This document shows, piece by piece, positions 15,499-23,231 of a stretch of 24,004 nucleotides of DNA. Location of the stretch: contig DATJBC010000117.1 of assembly GCA_035515515.1 (NCBI GenBank), positions 1 through 24,004 of the forward strand. Reading direction: 5' to 3'. Made by a program: the position numbers and the translations under genes. How positions within the stretch are numbered: position 1 is the first letter of the stretch; each line of letters starts with the position of its first letter. The notes below the pieces were generated by a model, which worked only from the letters and a program-made list of their open reading frames with translations, was not told where the DNA came from and did no database searches. Source of the DNA: DATJBC01 sp035515515 (GTDB taxonomy: Bacteria; Actinomycetota; Acidimicrobiia; Acidimicrobiales; UBA8190).

Positions 15499-15725
15499 GG
15501 TTCCCCCCGCGCCGCCCGGGTGGCGGCCGCCGCCGGGGCGCGCCCCTCGTCGATCACCGTGGGCCGCCCGGGCGCCCGTCGAGGACCGCCGGGCACCGCC
15601 CATGCGGCCTGGGCCGGGCGCTCGCCGACGCCGCGGCCGATGGTCGCCTCGTCCTCGACCCCGTGGCGGCGGCGGCCGGCGGCCGGCGTGAGCTCGTAGA
15701 GGTCGGCGCACAGGCCTGGGCGCAT
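15495..15725 (-). pseudogene. decayed N-terminal fragment of nicotinate phosphoribosyltransferase
   Basis: A 76-codon frame from ATG 15725 begins MRPGLCADLYELTPAAG and continues RRRHGVEDEATI. From memory of the family, nicotinate phosphoribosyltransferases (PncB) start LLTDLYELTMAASYLRRGM followed by ATFSL, and the two align without gaps; weaker agreement continues to AWAVPGG near residue 45. The usual 400-plus remaining residues, including the catalytic His and phosphoribosyl site, are missing. After about codon 46 the resemblance and the strict GC3 pattern fade. Its TGA overlaps the GTG of the MFS gene. It could be a pseudogene remnant or a short protein that keeps the frame for coupling; I favour a remnant. 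Confidence 0.5.
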
Positions 15726-15778
15726 GCGGGCGCTCGCTTCCGGGAGGTCGGGATACCCGGCCTGTTTCTACACGCCCG

Positions 15779-15786
15779 TATACCGT
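15779..15786 (+). promoter_or_regulatory. -10 region of response regulator / AftD-like operon
   Basis: The bases TATACCGT contain two overlapping -10 candidates: TATACC (15779-15784) and TACCGT (15781-15786). They lie 10 and 8 nt before the GTG at 15795, so the mRNA would be leaderless or nearly so. No clear -35 is seen. Confidence 0.45.
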
Positions 15787-15794
15787 GCGGTGCG

Positions 15795-16172
15795 GTGACG
15801 GCCCCCCACGCCACGGTGCTCATCGTCGACGACGACGCCTTCGTGCGCTCGTCGGCCGCCGAGATCGTGCGCCAGGAGGGCTACGAGGTGCGTGAGGCGG
15901 GTGACGGGGACGCCGCCCTGTCGGTCCTGGCCGAGGGCGGTGTCGACGTCGTGGTCCTCGACATGCGCATGCCGGGGCCGGGAGGCCGCGGCGTGCTCGA
16001 CGCGCTGGACGAGCACAGCCCCCCCGTGGTGCTCGTCACCGGGTTCCCCCTCGCCGGCGACGCCGGCGTCCGCCAACACGACCGGGTGTTCACAGTGCTC
16101 TCCAAGCCCTTCAAGCCGCGGGCGTTGCTGGACGCCGTGGCGGGGGCGTTGGGACGAGGAGTGGGTGAGTGA
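15795..16172 (+). CDS. stand-alone receiver-domain response regulator
   Basis: A 125-residue CheY-like protein made only of a receiver domain, with no DNA-binding or enzymatic output domain. The acidic pocket is VLIVDDD (Asp12-Asp14), the phosphoacceptor is Asp56 in VVLDMRMP, the switch Thr is Thr82 in LVTGFP, and the invariant Lys104 is in SKPF. All catalytic residues are present, so phosphorylation is expected. No histidine kinase is in the window. The start is GTG at 15795, just before the first beta strand; the upstream in-frame ATG would add 44 residues that cross the promoter. The stop is 3 bp before the AftD-like gene, so the two are almost surely one operon. Confidence 0.9.
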   Translation: MTAPHATVLIVDDDAFVRSSAAEIVRQEGYEVREAGDGDAALSVLAEGGVDVVVLDMRMPGPGGRGVLDALDEHSPPVVLVTGFPLAGDAGVRQHDRVFTVLSKPFKPRALLDAVAGALGRGVGE

Positions 16173-16175
16173 TCG

Positions 16176-19100
16176 GTGGCGCCCCCCACCTCGACGCGCG
16201 CCGGTCGTAGGCTGCCGTGGACGTCGGCCCCCGCCGCTGACGGCGCGCCGGCGCCGGCGACCCGCACCGTGGCGCGCACACCCCCCCGCACCACCGGCCG
16301 CGGGCCCGCAGGCCGGCGCCTGGTGGCATGGGTCGAGCACCTCGTGCTGGCGGGCGTGTCCTACGTCCCGCTGCTGCGCACGGCGCCGGGGGTGGTCGGC
16401 GCCGACACCAAGCAGTACCTCTACATCCACCCCGCCTCGTTCATGGCGCAGGTGGCGTCCATGTGGGACCCCGACGTCGCCATGGGCACGGTCACCCACC
16501 AGTACATCGGCTACCTGCTCCCCATGGGCCCCTACTACGCGCTCATGCAGGCGCTGGGGGTTCCCATGTGGGTGGCGCAACGCCTGTGGACCGGGAGCCT
16601 GTTGTTCCTGGCCGGCGCGGGCGTGCTCTTCCTCATGCGGACCCTGTCGCGCCGGGCCCGTCCCGCGCCGGGCCCCGCGCCGGCCGCGGCCGGCGCCACC
16701 GTGCCCCTGGGCCTCGCCCGGGTGGGGTGGCTGGTGGCCGCCCTGGCCTACATGCTGTCCCCCTACGTGCTGCAGAACGAGGCCCGCGCCTCGGTGCTCC
16801 TGCTGCCGTGGGTGGCGCTCCCCTGGATGCTCGGCCTCGTGGCCCGGGCGCTGTGGGCGGGCGGATGGCGCCACGCCGCGCTGTTCGCGCTGGTGGTGGC
16901 GCTGGCGGGCAGCACCAACGCCACCGCGCTGCTCCTCGTGGGGGTGGCCCCGGCCCTGTGGGTGGTGTGGGAGCTCGTGGGGGGCCGGGTTCCGTGGCGC
17001 CGCGCCGTGGGGACGGCCGTGAAGATCGGCGTGCTCAGCGTGGCGGTGTCGCTGTGGTGGGCGGTGGGCCTGGCCGTCGAGGGGGCCTACGGCGTGAACG
17101 TGCTCCACTACACCGAGTCGGTCGCCACCGTGGCCCGCACCAGCACGCCCACCGAGACGCTGCGGGGCCTGGGGTACTGGTTCTTCTACGGCGTCGACAA
17201 GCTCGGCCTGTACCTGCCCATGGCCGGGCCGTACATGACGTCGCTGTGGTTGCTGGCGGTGAGCCTCGCCGTGCCCGCCACGGCGTTCGTGGCCGCCTTC
17301 GTGTTCCGCTGGCGCGAGCGGGCCTTCTTCGTGGCGCTCGTGGTGGCGGGCACGGCCATGGCGGTGGGCGCCCAACCGCTGTCGCACCCCTCGCCGCTGG
17401 GCGCGCTGGTGAAGGCCGGCGCCACCGACTCCACCGTGGGGCTGGCCCTGCGCAGCACCAACCGGGCCACGCCCCTCGTGGTCCTGGGGCTGGCGGTGCT
17501 CCTGGGCGGGGCGGTCTGCGCCCTGCTGCGGCGCTGGAAGGTGGCCGGGCTGCTGAGCGCCCTGGCCGTGGCCGGGCTGGTGGCCGCCGATCTCCCCGCC
17601 CTGTGGACGGGCCAGTTCGTGGCGGCGGACAACGCCCGGCCCGAGAGCATCCCCTCGTACTGGAGCGCGGCGGCCGCCTACCTCGACCACCAGCCGGGGG
17701 CGGCGCAGACCCGGGTGCTCACCGAGCCCGGCATCGACTTCGCCGCCTACCGATGGGGCGTCACCCTGGACCCGGTGCTCCCCGGCCTGCTGTCGCGCCC
17801 CGAGGTCGAGCGCAACCTGGTGCCCTACGGGTCGCCGGGGTCGGCCAACCTCCTCGACGCCCTGGACGAGGAGGTGCAGGAGGGCACCCTCCCGCCCGAC
17901 GCGCTGGCGCCCATGGCGCGGCTCATGAGCGCGGGCGACGTCGTGCTGCAGTCCGACCTGCAGTACGAGCTGTACGACACGCCCCGTCCCCAGGTGATGT
18001 GGTCGCTGCTCGACCCGCCCCCGCCGGGGCTGACGGCACCCGTCGGCTTCGGCGACCCGGCGGTCACGGCCCAGGCGCCCCAGAAGTACCCGCTCGTCGA
18101 CGAGACCGAGCTCGGCCTGCCCGCCGGCGCCTCCTATCCCCCGCCGGTGGCGGTGTTCGGCGTGCCCGGCGCCCGCCCCATCGTGCGCGCCGAAGGGGCG
18201 GGCCAGCCCATGATCGTCGACGGCGACGGCAGCGGGCTCCTCGACGCGGCGGCCGCCGGGCTCCTCGACGGGCAGGCCACCGTGTTGTACTCGGGGTCGT
18301 ACGCGGCCGACCCCGCCGGCCTGGCGCGTGCGCTGGCCCAGGGCGGCGACCTGGTCGTCACCGACACCAACCGGCGCCAAGCCGAGCAGTACGGCACGGT
18401 GCGCGAGAACACCGGGTACACCGAGAGCCCCGGCGAGAAGCCCCCCGTGCCCGACCCGCTCGACCACCGGACGAACCTGTTCGGCCCCTCCGCCGGTGAC
18501 GACACCAAGACGGTGTCGCTCCAGCTCGGCGTGAAGAGCATCGAGGCCACGGGGTACGGCAACCCCATCACCTACGCGCCGGAGAGCCGGCCCGACCAGG
18601 CCATGGACGGCGACCTCCGCACGTCGTGGACGGTGGGCGCCTTCGCCGACCCCGTGGGCCAGTACCTGCGCATCACGCTCGAGCATCCCGTCACCACCGG
18701 CACCGTCAACCTGGTGCAGCCGCTCTACGGGTCGCGCAACCGGTGGGTCACCAAGGCCACGCTGCGCTTCGACGGCGGGCACCCCATGGTCGTGCACCTC
18801 GGTGCGGCGTCGCGCACCGCGGCCGGGCAGTCGGTCTCCTTCCCCACCCGCACGTTCACGACACTGCAGATCACCGTGGACGCCACCAACACCGGGACGC
18901 GCTCCTCCTACGACGGGCAGTCGGGAGTGGGGTTCGCCGAGGTGGGCATCGCCGGCCAGCGGGTCGACGAGGTCGTGCGGCTGCCCGAGGACCTGCTGCA
19001 GGCGGCGGGGGCGTCCTCCGCGTCGCACCGCCTCACGCTGGTCATGGACCGCCAGCGCACCGCGCCGGTGCCGCCGCGCACCGACCCCGAGGTCGACATG

Positions 19101-20915
19101 GCGCGGCTCTTCACCTTGCCCACGGCGCGCAGCTTCTCGGTGAGCGGCACGGCCGAGATCTCGCCGCTCGTGCCCGACGACGTCATCGACCGGCTGCTCG
19201 GCACGACCGTGCCCGGCGTGGTGGCCGCCTACTCCTCGGGCCGGCTGCCCGGTGACATCGACGACCGGGCGTCGTCGACGCTCGACGGCAGCGCCGCCAC
19301 GCTGTGGAGCCCGGGCCTGGGCCCCCAGGCGGGGAACTGGCTCCAGTACGACCTGGCCCGGCCCATCACCTTCGGCCAGCTGTCGATGGACGTGGTGGCC
19401 GACGGGCGCCATTCGGTCCCCACCGAGGTCACCGTGAGCGCCGGCGGCCAGCGTCGCACCGTGGCCCTGCCGCCGGTCACCGACTCGCCCACGCCGGGGG
19501 CGACCACGCCCGTCTCGGTGTCGTTCCCGCCCCTCACCGGCGCGCAGGTCCGGGTCACCTTCGACGCCGTGGAGCCCCGGCGAGACCTCGACTACTACTC
19601 CAACGTCCCCATCGAGCTCCCCCTGGGGATCGCCGAGCTCTCCGTCCCGGGGATGCCCCACGCCCGCCTGGCGCCCGCCACGCTGCCGGGCGTCTGCCGC
19701 AGCGACCTGCTGTCGGTGGACGGTGCCCCGGTGCCCGTGGCCGTCACGGGCCCGGTGCCGAGCGCCCGGTCCACGGGGGCGCTGGCCGTGCGGGGGTGCG
19801 GCGCGGCGGCGGGGGGCATCACGCTGTCGGCGGGCTCGCACCTGCTGCAGACGCAGCCGGGGTCGACGCCGGGCGTCGGGGTCGACGTGGACAGCCTGGT
19901 GCTCGACTCCGCACCGGGCGGGGCCGCGCTGGCACCGCAGGCCGACGGGCTGGCGCCGCCCGCCGACTCGAGCCCCGCCCCCCGCACGACCGTGCTGCAC
20001 GCCTCGTCCACCTCGGCCACCGTCGTCGTCCACGATCCCACCGGGCCCTTCTGGATGGTGCTGGGCGAGAGCACCAACGCCGGATGGCACGCCTCGGTGG
20101 CCGGGCACGACCTGGGCGCCCCCCAGCTCATCGACGGTTACGGCAACGGCTGGCTGGTCACACCGTCGGCGCCCGGGCACGACCTCGTCATCACCCTGCA
20201 GTGGACGCCCCAGCACCTGGTGGACGCGGCCCTCGTGTTCTCGGCGCTGTCGCTCGTGCTGTGCGCGGCGCTGGCCCTCGCCCCCACCCGCCGGCGCCGG
20301 TCGCGGCGCGCCGTCGCCGACCATCCCGCCCAGGTGCCGGCGGGGCCCCCGGGCACCGCGCTCTTCGTGGAAGGGGGCGCGCCCGGCGCGGACGGCGGTC
20401 CACCGCCGTTCGCCGCGTGGCGCGGCGCCCCCCCGACGGCGGAGGTGCCCACGCTGTGGTGGCCGTGGCGCTCGGCGGGGCGACGGCCGCGCGGGCCCGC
20501 GCTGGTGCTGGCGAGCGCCGCGGCCGGCGCGGTGGCCGCGGTGGCGGTGACGCCCGCCGCCGCCGTCCCGGTGGCGGCGGCGTGTGCCCTGGCGCTGGCG
20601 TCCTCCTACGGCCGGGCCGTGCTCCTGGCGGGGGCCGTGGGCCTGTCGGTGGTCGTGGACGACATGGTGAGCGCCGCGCAGGGCGCGCACCGCTACCCCT
20701 CGGAGTTCGGGTGGCCCACCCACTTCAGCGTGGCCAACACCTTGACGTGGCTGGCGGTGGTGACGCTGGGCACCGACGCGCTGGTCGACACCGTGCGCAC
20801 CCGGAGCAGGCGACCGGCGCGCGCCGCCGCCGCGCCGGTGCGCCGTCGCGCCGCGCGGGGGCTCTTGGGGCGAGGCCGGCGGGCGCCGCGCGGCAAGCAC
20901 GTGCGCCGCTCATGA
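16176..20915 (+). CDS. AftD-like alpha-(1->3)-arabinofuranosyltransferase family membrane protein (DUF3367)
   Basis: A 1579-residue GT-C protein. Mycobacterial AftD adds arabinofuranose from decaprenyl-phosphoarabinose to envelope arabinan. About a dozen helices fill residues 50-490. The first outer loop has GADTKQYLY with Asp77 (family DTK motif) and WDPD near 97-100, then GYLLPMGPYYAL and VAQRLW, all family hallmarks. The large outer part (about 500-1345) includes two discoidin/F5-8C-like carbohydrate-binding folds near residues 785-930 and 1017-1135. Further TM helices follow, then a very basic tail. GTG 16176 has GGTGAG six bases upstream; the first 47 residues are Pro/Ala/Thr/Arg-rich and cytosolic. 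The real sugar donor may not be arabinose in this organism. Confidence 0.9.
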   Translation: MAPPTSTRAGRRLPWTSAPAADGAPAPATRTVARTPPRTTGRGPAGRRLVAWVEHLVLAGVSYVPLLRTAPGVVGADTKQYLYIHPASFMAQVASMWDPDVAMGTVTHQYIGYLLPMGPYYALMQALGVPMWVAQRLWTGSLLFLAGAGVLFLMRTLSRRARPAPGPAPAAAGATVPLGLARVGWLVAALAYMLSPYVLQNEARASVLLLPWVALPWMLGLVARALWAGGWRHAALFALVVALAGSTNATALLLVGVAPALWVVWELVGGRVPWRRAVGTAVKIGVLSVAVSLWWAVGLAVEGAYGVNVLHYTESVATVARTSTPTETLRGLGYWFFYGVDKLGLYLPMAGPYMTSLWLLAVSLAVPATAFVAAFVFRWRERAFFVALVVAGTAMAVGAQPLSHPSPLGALVKAGATDSTVGLALRSTNRATPLVVLGLAVLLGGAVCALLRRWKVAGLLSALAVAGLVAADLPALWTGQFVAADNARPESIPSYWSAAAAYLDHQPGAAQTRVLTEPGIDFAAYRWGVTLDPVLPGLLSRPEVERNLVPYGSPGSANLLDALDEEVQEGTLPPDALAPMARLMSAGDVVLQSDLQYELYDTPRPQVMWSLLDPPPPGLTAPVGFGDPAVTAQAPQKYPLVDETELGLPAGASYPPPVAVFGVPGARPIVRAEGAGQPMIVDGDGSGLLDAAAAGLLDGQATVLYSGSYAADPAGLARALAQGGDLVVTDTNRRQAEQYGTVRENTGYTESPGEKPPVPDPLDHRTNLFGPSAGDDTKTVSLQLGVKSIEATGYGNPITYAPESRPDQAMDGDLRTSWTVGAFADPVGQYLRITLEHPVTTGTVNLVQPLYGSRNRWVTKATLRFDGGHPMVVHLGAASRTAAGQSVSFPTRTFTTLQITVDATNTGTRSSYDGQSGVGFAEVGIAGQRVDEVVRLPEDLLQAAGASSASHRLTLVMDRQRTAPVPPRTDPEVDMARLFTLPTARSFSVSGTAEISPLVPDDVIDRLLGTTVPGVVAAYSSGRLPGDIDDRASSTLDGSAATLWSPGLGPQAGNWLQYDLARPITFGQLSMDVVADGRHSVPTEVTVSAGGQRRTVALPPVTDSPTPGATTPVSVSFPPLTGAQVRVTFDAVEPRRDLDYYSNVPIELPLGIAELSVPGMPHARLAPATLPGVCRSDLLSVDGAPVPVAVTGPVPSARSTGALAVRGCGAAAGGITLSAGSHLLQTQPGSTPGVGVDVDSLVLDSAPGGAALAPQADGLAPPADSSPAPRTTVLHASSTSATVVVHDPTGPFWMVLGESTNAGWHASVAGHDLGAPQLIDGYGNGWLVTPSAPGHDLVITLQWTPQHLVDAALVFSALSLVLCAALALAPTRRRRSRRAVADHPAQVPAGPPGTALFVEGGAPGADGGPPPFAAWRGAPPTAEVPTLWWPWRSAGRRPRGPALVLASAAAGAVAAVAVTPAAAVPVAAACALALASSYGRAVLLAGAVGLSVVVDDMVSAAQGAHRYPSEFGWPTHFSVANTLTWLAVVTLGTDALVDTVRTRSRRPARAAAAPVRRRAARGLLGRGRRAPRGKHVRRS

Positions 20916-20932
20916 CGCGCGGGGCCCCGTGG

Positions 20933-20938
20933 TAGGTT
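20933..20938 (+). promoter_or_regulatory. -10 element for leaderless acyltransferase mRNA
   Basis: TAGGTT ends 7 nt before the TTG at 20946 in the 30-bp gap after the AftD-like gene. The spacing fits a leaderless transcript and supports the TTG as start. TCATGA at 20910-20915, the end of the previous gene, is at -35 distance but is a poor match. Confidence 0.45.
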
Positions 20939-20945
20939 CGGCCCC

Positions 20946-22166
20946 TTGAAGCCCGGTGCCGCGCCCGCCTCGGCAACGGCGCGTCCGCGGCACTTCCCCT
21001 GCTTCGACGGGCTGCGCGCCATCGCCGCGCTCCTCGTCGTCATGGTGCACACCTCGTTCGCGTCGGGCTTCACGCACCGGTCCTGGGCGGGCATCTACAC
21101 GGCCCGCCTCGAGATCGGCGTGTCGGTGTTCTTCTTGATCTCCGGCTTCCTCCTCTACCGGCCCTTCGCGGCCTCGCACATCGCCGGCACGCCGCCGCCG
21201 TCGACGGGCCGGTTCTGGGTGCGGAGGCTGCTGCGCATCCTGCCCGCCTACTGGCTGGCGTTCATCGTCATCAGCTACGGCATGCACGCCGACACGGTCC
21301 GGCACGGGTGGACGTCGCTCGTCATCTACCTGGGGCTGGTGCAGATCTACTTCCCCTCGCACGTGCTCACCGGCATCACCCAGGCGTGGTCGCTGTGCAC
21401 GGAGATGTCGTTCTACCTCTTCCTGCCGCTGTACGCCGCGGCCGTGGGCCGCAACCGCCGGTCCGACCGCAGCCAGGTGGTCCGCGAGCTGTGCGCGTTG
21501 GCCTGCGTGTTCGCCGCCGGGCTGACGGTCCGCTTCGTCGTGCTGCACGTCCACACCCCGCTCGCCTACGTGAGCCTGCAGTGGCTGCCGGCGTGCCTCG
21601 ACCTCTTCGCGCTGGGCATGGGGCTGGCGGTGGTGAGCAGCTGGCTGGCGCACCGCCGGTCCGAGCCCCGCTGGCTGTGGCATCCCGCCCTGCCCTGGGT
21701 GAGCTGGGCGCTGGCGCTGGCCATGCTGTGGTCGACCGCCCACCTGGGGGTGTCGCTCAACCCGCTCGAGCACAACCCGCCCGGGCGGGGACTGGCCCTC
21801 GAGGTCTGCTACGCGCTGTTCGCCTTGTTCCTCCTGGCGCCGGCGGTGTTCGGCCCGCAGCGCCGGGGCGTCGTGCGCCGCGCCCTGCAGGCGCCGCCGC
21901 TGGTGGCGCTGGGCGTCATCTCCTACGGCGTCTACCTGTGGCACCAGGCATGGGTGGACATGTTCCTGCGCTGGGGGACGCCGTTGTTCCGGGTGGCCTT
22001 CCCCGAGATGCTCGGGGTGGTGCTCGCCCTGGCCGTGGCCAGCGCGGCCCTGAGCTACCTGGTGCTGGAGCGGCCCGTCCTCAACCTGAAGGACCGCCTG
22101 GCGTGGTGGTCGCGTCCCCCGGTGGCCTCAGCGCGACCCGCCGTCGTCGACCTCGCGGCGCAGTAG
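20946..22166 (+). CDS. acyltransferase 3 family (OafA/YrhL-like) membrane protein
   Basis: A 406-residue integral membrane acyltransferase with about ten helices, of the family that O-acylates envelope glycans, glycolipids or antibiotics. The N-terminus has FDGLRAIAALLVVMVHTSF with the catalytic-type His after helix 1. VSVFFLISGFLLYRPF and the WVRRLLRILPAYWLAF segment (R-R-x-x-R-I-x-P-x-Y) follow, and near the end ISYGVYLWHQ and YLVLERPVL are typical. There is no SGNH domain attached. The start is TTG at 20946, supported by the -10 element 7 nt upstream and by family length; no ATG is available before helix 1. Its last 39 bases overlap the 3' end of the opposite DUF2304 gene. A likely role is acylation of the glycan handled by its neighbours. 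Confidence 0.92.
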   Translation: MKPGAAPASATARPRHFPCFDGLRAIAALLVVMVHTSFASGFTHRSWAGIYTARLEIGVSVFFLISGFLLYRPFAASHIAGTPPPSTGRFWVRRLLRILPAYWLAFIVISYGMHADTVRHGWTSLVIYLGLVQIYFPSHVLTGITQAWSLCTEMSFYLFLPLYAAAVGRNRRSDRSQVVRELCALACVFAAGLTVRFVVLHVHTPLAYVSLQWLPACLDLFALGMGLAVVSSWLAHRRSEPRWLWHPALPWVSWALALAMLWSTAHLGVSLNPLEHNPPGRGLALEVCYALFALFLLAPAVFGPQRRGVVRRALQAPPLVALGVISYGVYLWHQAWVDMFLRWGTPLFRVAFPEMLGVVLALAVASAALSYLVLERPVLNLKDRLAWWSRPPVASARPAVVDLAAQ

Positions 22167-22475
22167 GGCGAGCTCCTCGGCCAGCGTGCGCGTCTTGTCC
22201 TCGAGGCGGCCGACCTCCCAGCTCAGGTAGACGCACACCATCAGGAGGAACAGGGCGGCGAGCACGCTCAGGAGGTCGGGCGGGCTGATCACCCCGAGGG
22301 CGTGCGCCAGGCGGTTGAAGAGCCCCGGCGACACGGCGAACACCCCGAGCACCACCCCGACCGACAGCCACAGCACCGCGTACTTGGGGTGCAGCTGTCG
22401 GCGCCGCGACAGCTCGACGATGACGACGAGGGTCGCCAGGGCGCTCAGGAGCGCGATGAGATGGACCCCGCTCAT
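22128..22475 (-). CDS. DUF2304 small membrane protein
   Basis: A 115-residue protein with three hydrophobic helices: LIALLSALATLVVIVEL, YAVLWLSVGVVLGVFAV and LLSVLAALFLLMVCVYLSW. A cytosolic coiled-coil tail (GRLEDKTRTLAEELALLRRE) follows. The LHPKYAVLWL segment between helices is characteristic of DUF2304. These proteins are regularly encoded beside DPM1-like GT2 enzymes, as here, and probably assist or anchor them; the molecular role is not established. The ATG at 22475 overlaps the GT2 stop (ATGA), indicating translational coupling. The 3' end overlaps the convergent acyltransferase gene. Confidence 0.9.
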   Translation of the reverse strand: MSGVHLIALLSALATLVVIVELSRRRQLHPKYAVLWLSVGVVLGVFAVSPGLFNRLAHALGVISPPDLLSVLAALFLLMVCVYLSWEVGRLEDKTRTLAEELALLRREVDDGGSR

Positions 22476-23218
22476 GACGGAACCTCCTCCGGTTCGACGG
22501 GCTCGGGGCGCTGGCGGATCAGCGCCAGCGCCAGCGTGACTGCGATGCGGAACAGGTAGACGGTGGCCCGCCAGGCCGACTGGCTCGGGCGCCCGGCGTA
22601 GCGGGGCCGCATCTCCACCGCCACCTGGGTCACCGCCGCGTGCGCCCGGCTGGCGATGACGAGCGACTCGACGGTGTCGGCCAGGTAGTCGGCGGGATAG
22701 GTGTGGGCGAAGATGCGCAGCGTGGCGCGGTTGTGGGCCCGGAAGCCCGAGGTCACGTCGGTCAGGCGGCTGCCCGTCATGCGCGACAGCGAGTGGGCCA
22801 GGAGCCCCATGGCCGCCCGGCGGGCCCAGGGCACCGTCACCTCGCCCTTGCCGGCGAAGCGGGCGCCGATCACCACCTGCGGCGGGCCGTCGGGGTCGAG
22901 GGGGGCGAGCAGCACGGGGATGTCGCGGGGGTCGTGCTGCCCGTCGGCGTCGAGCTGCACGACGGCGCGGTAGCCGTGCGCCAGCGCATAGCGGATGCCC
23001 ACGCGCATCGCTCCCCCCACGCCCAGGTTGAAGACGTTGCGCACCACGATGGCCCCGGCGGCCTGGGCGACGGCGCCCGTCCCGTCGAAGGACCCGTCGT
23101 CGACCACCAGGACGGCCACGTCGGGGACGGCCGCGCCGAGCTCCTTCACGACCATGCCCACGCTGGCGGCCTCGTTGAGGGCGGGCACCACCACGAGCAC
23201 GTCGGGGCCGGGCTGCAC
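22472..23218 (-). CDS. GT2 family glycosyltransferase, polyprenyl-phosphate sugar synthase (DPM1-like)
   Basis: A 248-residue cytoplasmic or membrane-associated glycosyltransferase with a GT-A fold. LVVVPALNEAASVGMVV, VVDDGSFDGT and the metal-binding region QLDADGQHDP match DPM1-type enzymes that load a sugar from a nucleotide donor onto polyprenyl phosphate. NLGVGGAMRVGIRYA and DVTSGFRAHNR are further family marks. There is no clear C-terminal TM pair, so DUF2304 may supply the membrane part. The start is GTG at 23218, with -10 element TAGGGT 7 nt upstream and no ribosome binding site, so it is probably leaderless. It follows the GT39 gene by 10 bp; the sugar is likely mannose or similar but not proven. 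Confidence 0.93.
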   Translation of the reverse strand: MQPGPDVLVVVPALNEAASVGMVVKELGAAVPDVAVLVVDDGSFDGTGAVAQAAGAIVVRNVFNLGVGGAMRVGIRYALAHGYRAVVQLDADGQHDPRDIPVLLAPLDPDGPPQVVIGARFAGKGEVTVPWARRAAMGLLAHSLSRMTGSRLTDVTSGFRAHNRATLRIFAHTYPADYLADTVESLVIASRAHAAVTQVAVEMRPRYAGRPSQSAWRATVYLFRIAVTLALALIRQRPEPVEPEEVPS

Positions 23219-23225
23219 GGACCGA

Positions 23226-23231
23226 ACCCTA
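23226..23231 (-). promoter_or_regulatory. -10 element of GT2 gene made from the upstream TAG stop codon
   Basis: TAGGGT (23231-23226) ends 7 nt before the GTG of the GT2 gene. Its first three bases are the TAG stop of the GT39 gene. The spacing matches the other leaderless-type promoters in the window; no -35 is evident. Confidence 0.45.

Noticed and set aside
15768..20900. 1710-codon open frame on the minus strand
   Set aside because: Antisense shadow of the response regulator and AftD-like genes; His/Gln/Arg/Gly-rich, without any recognisable domain.
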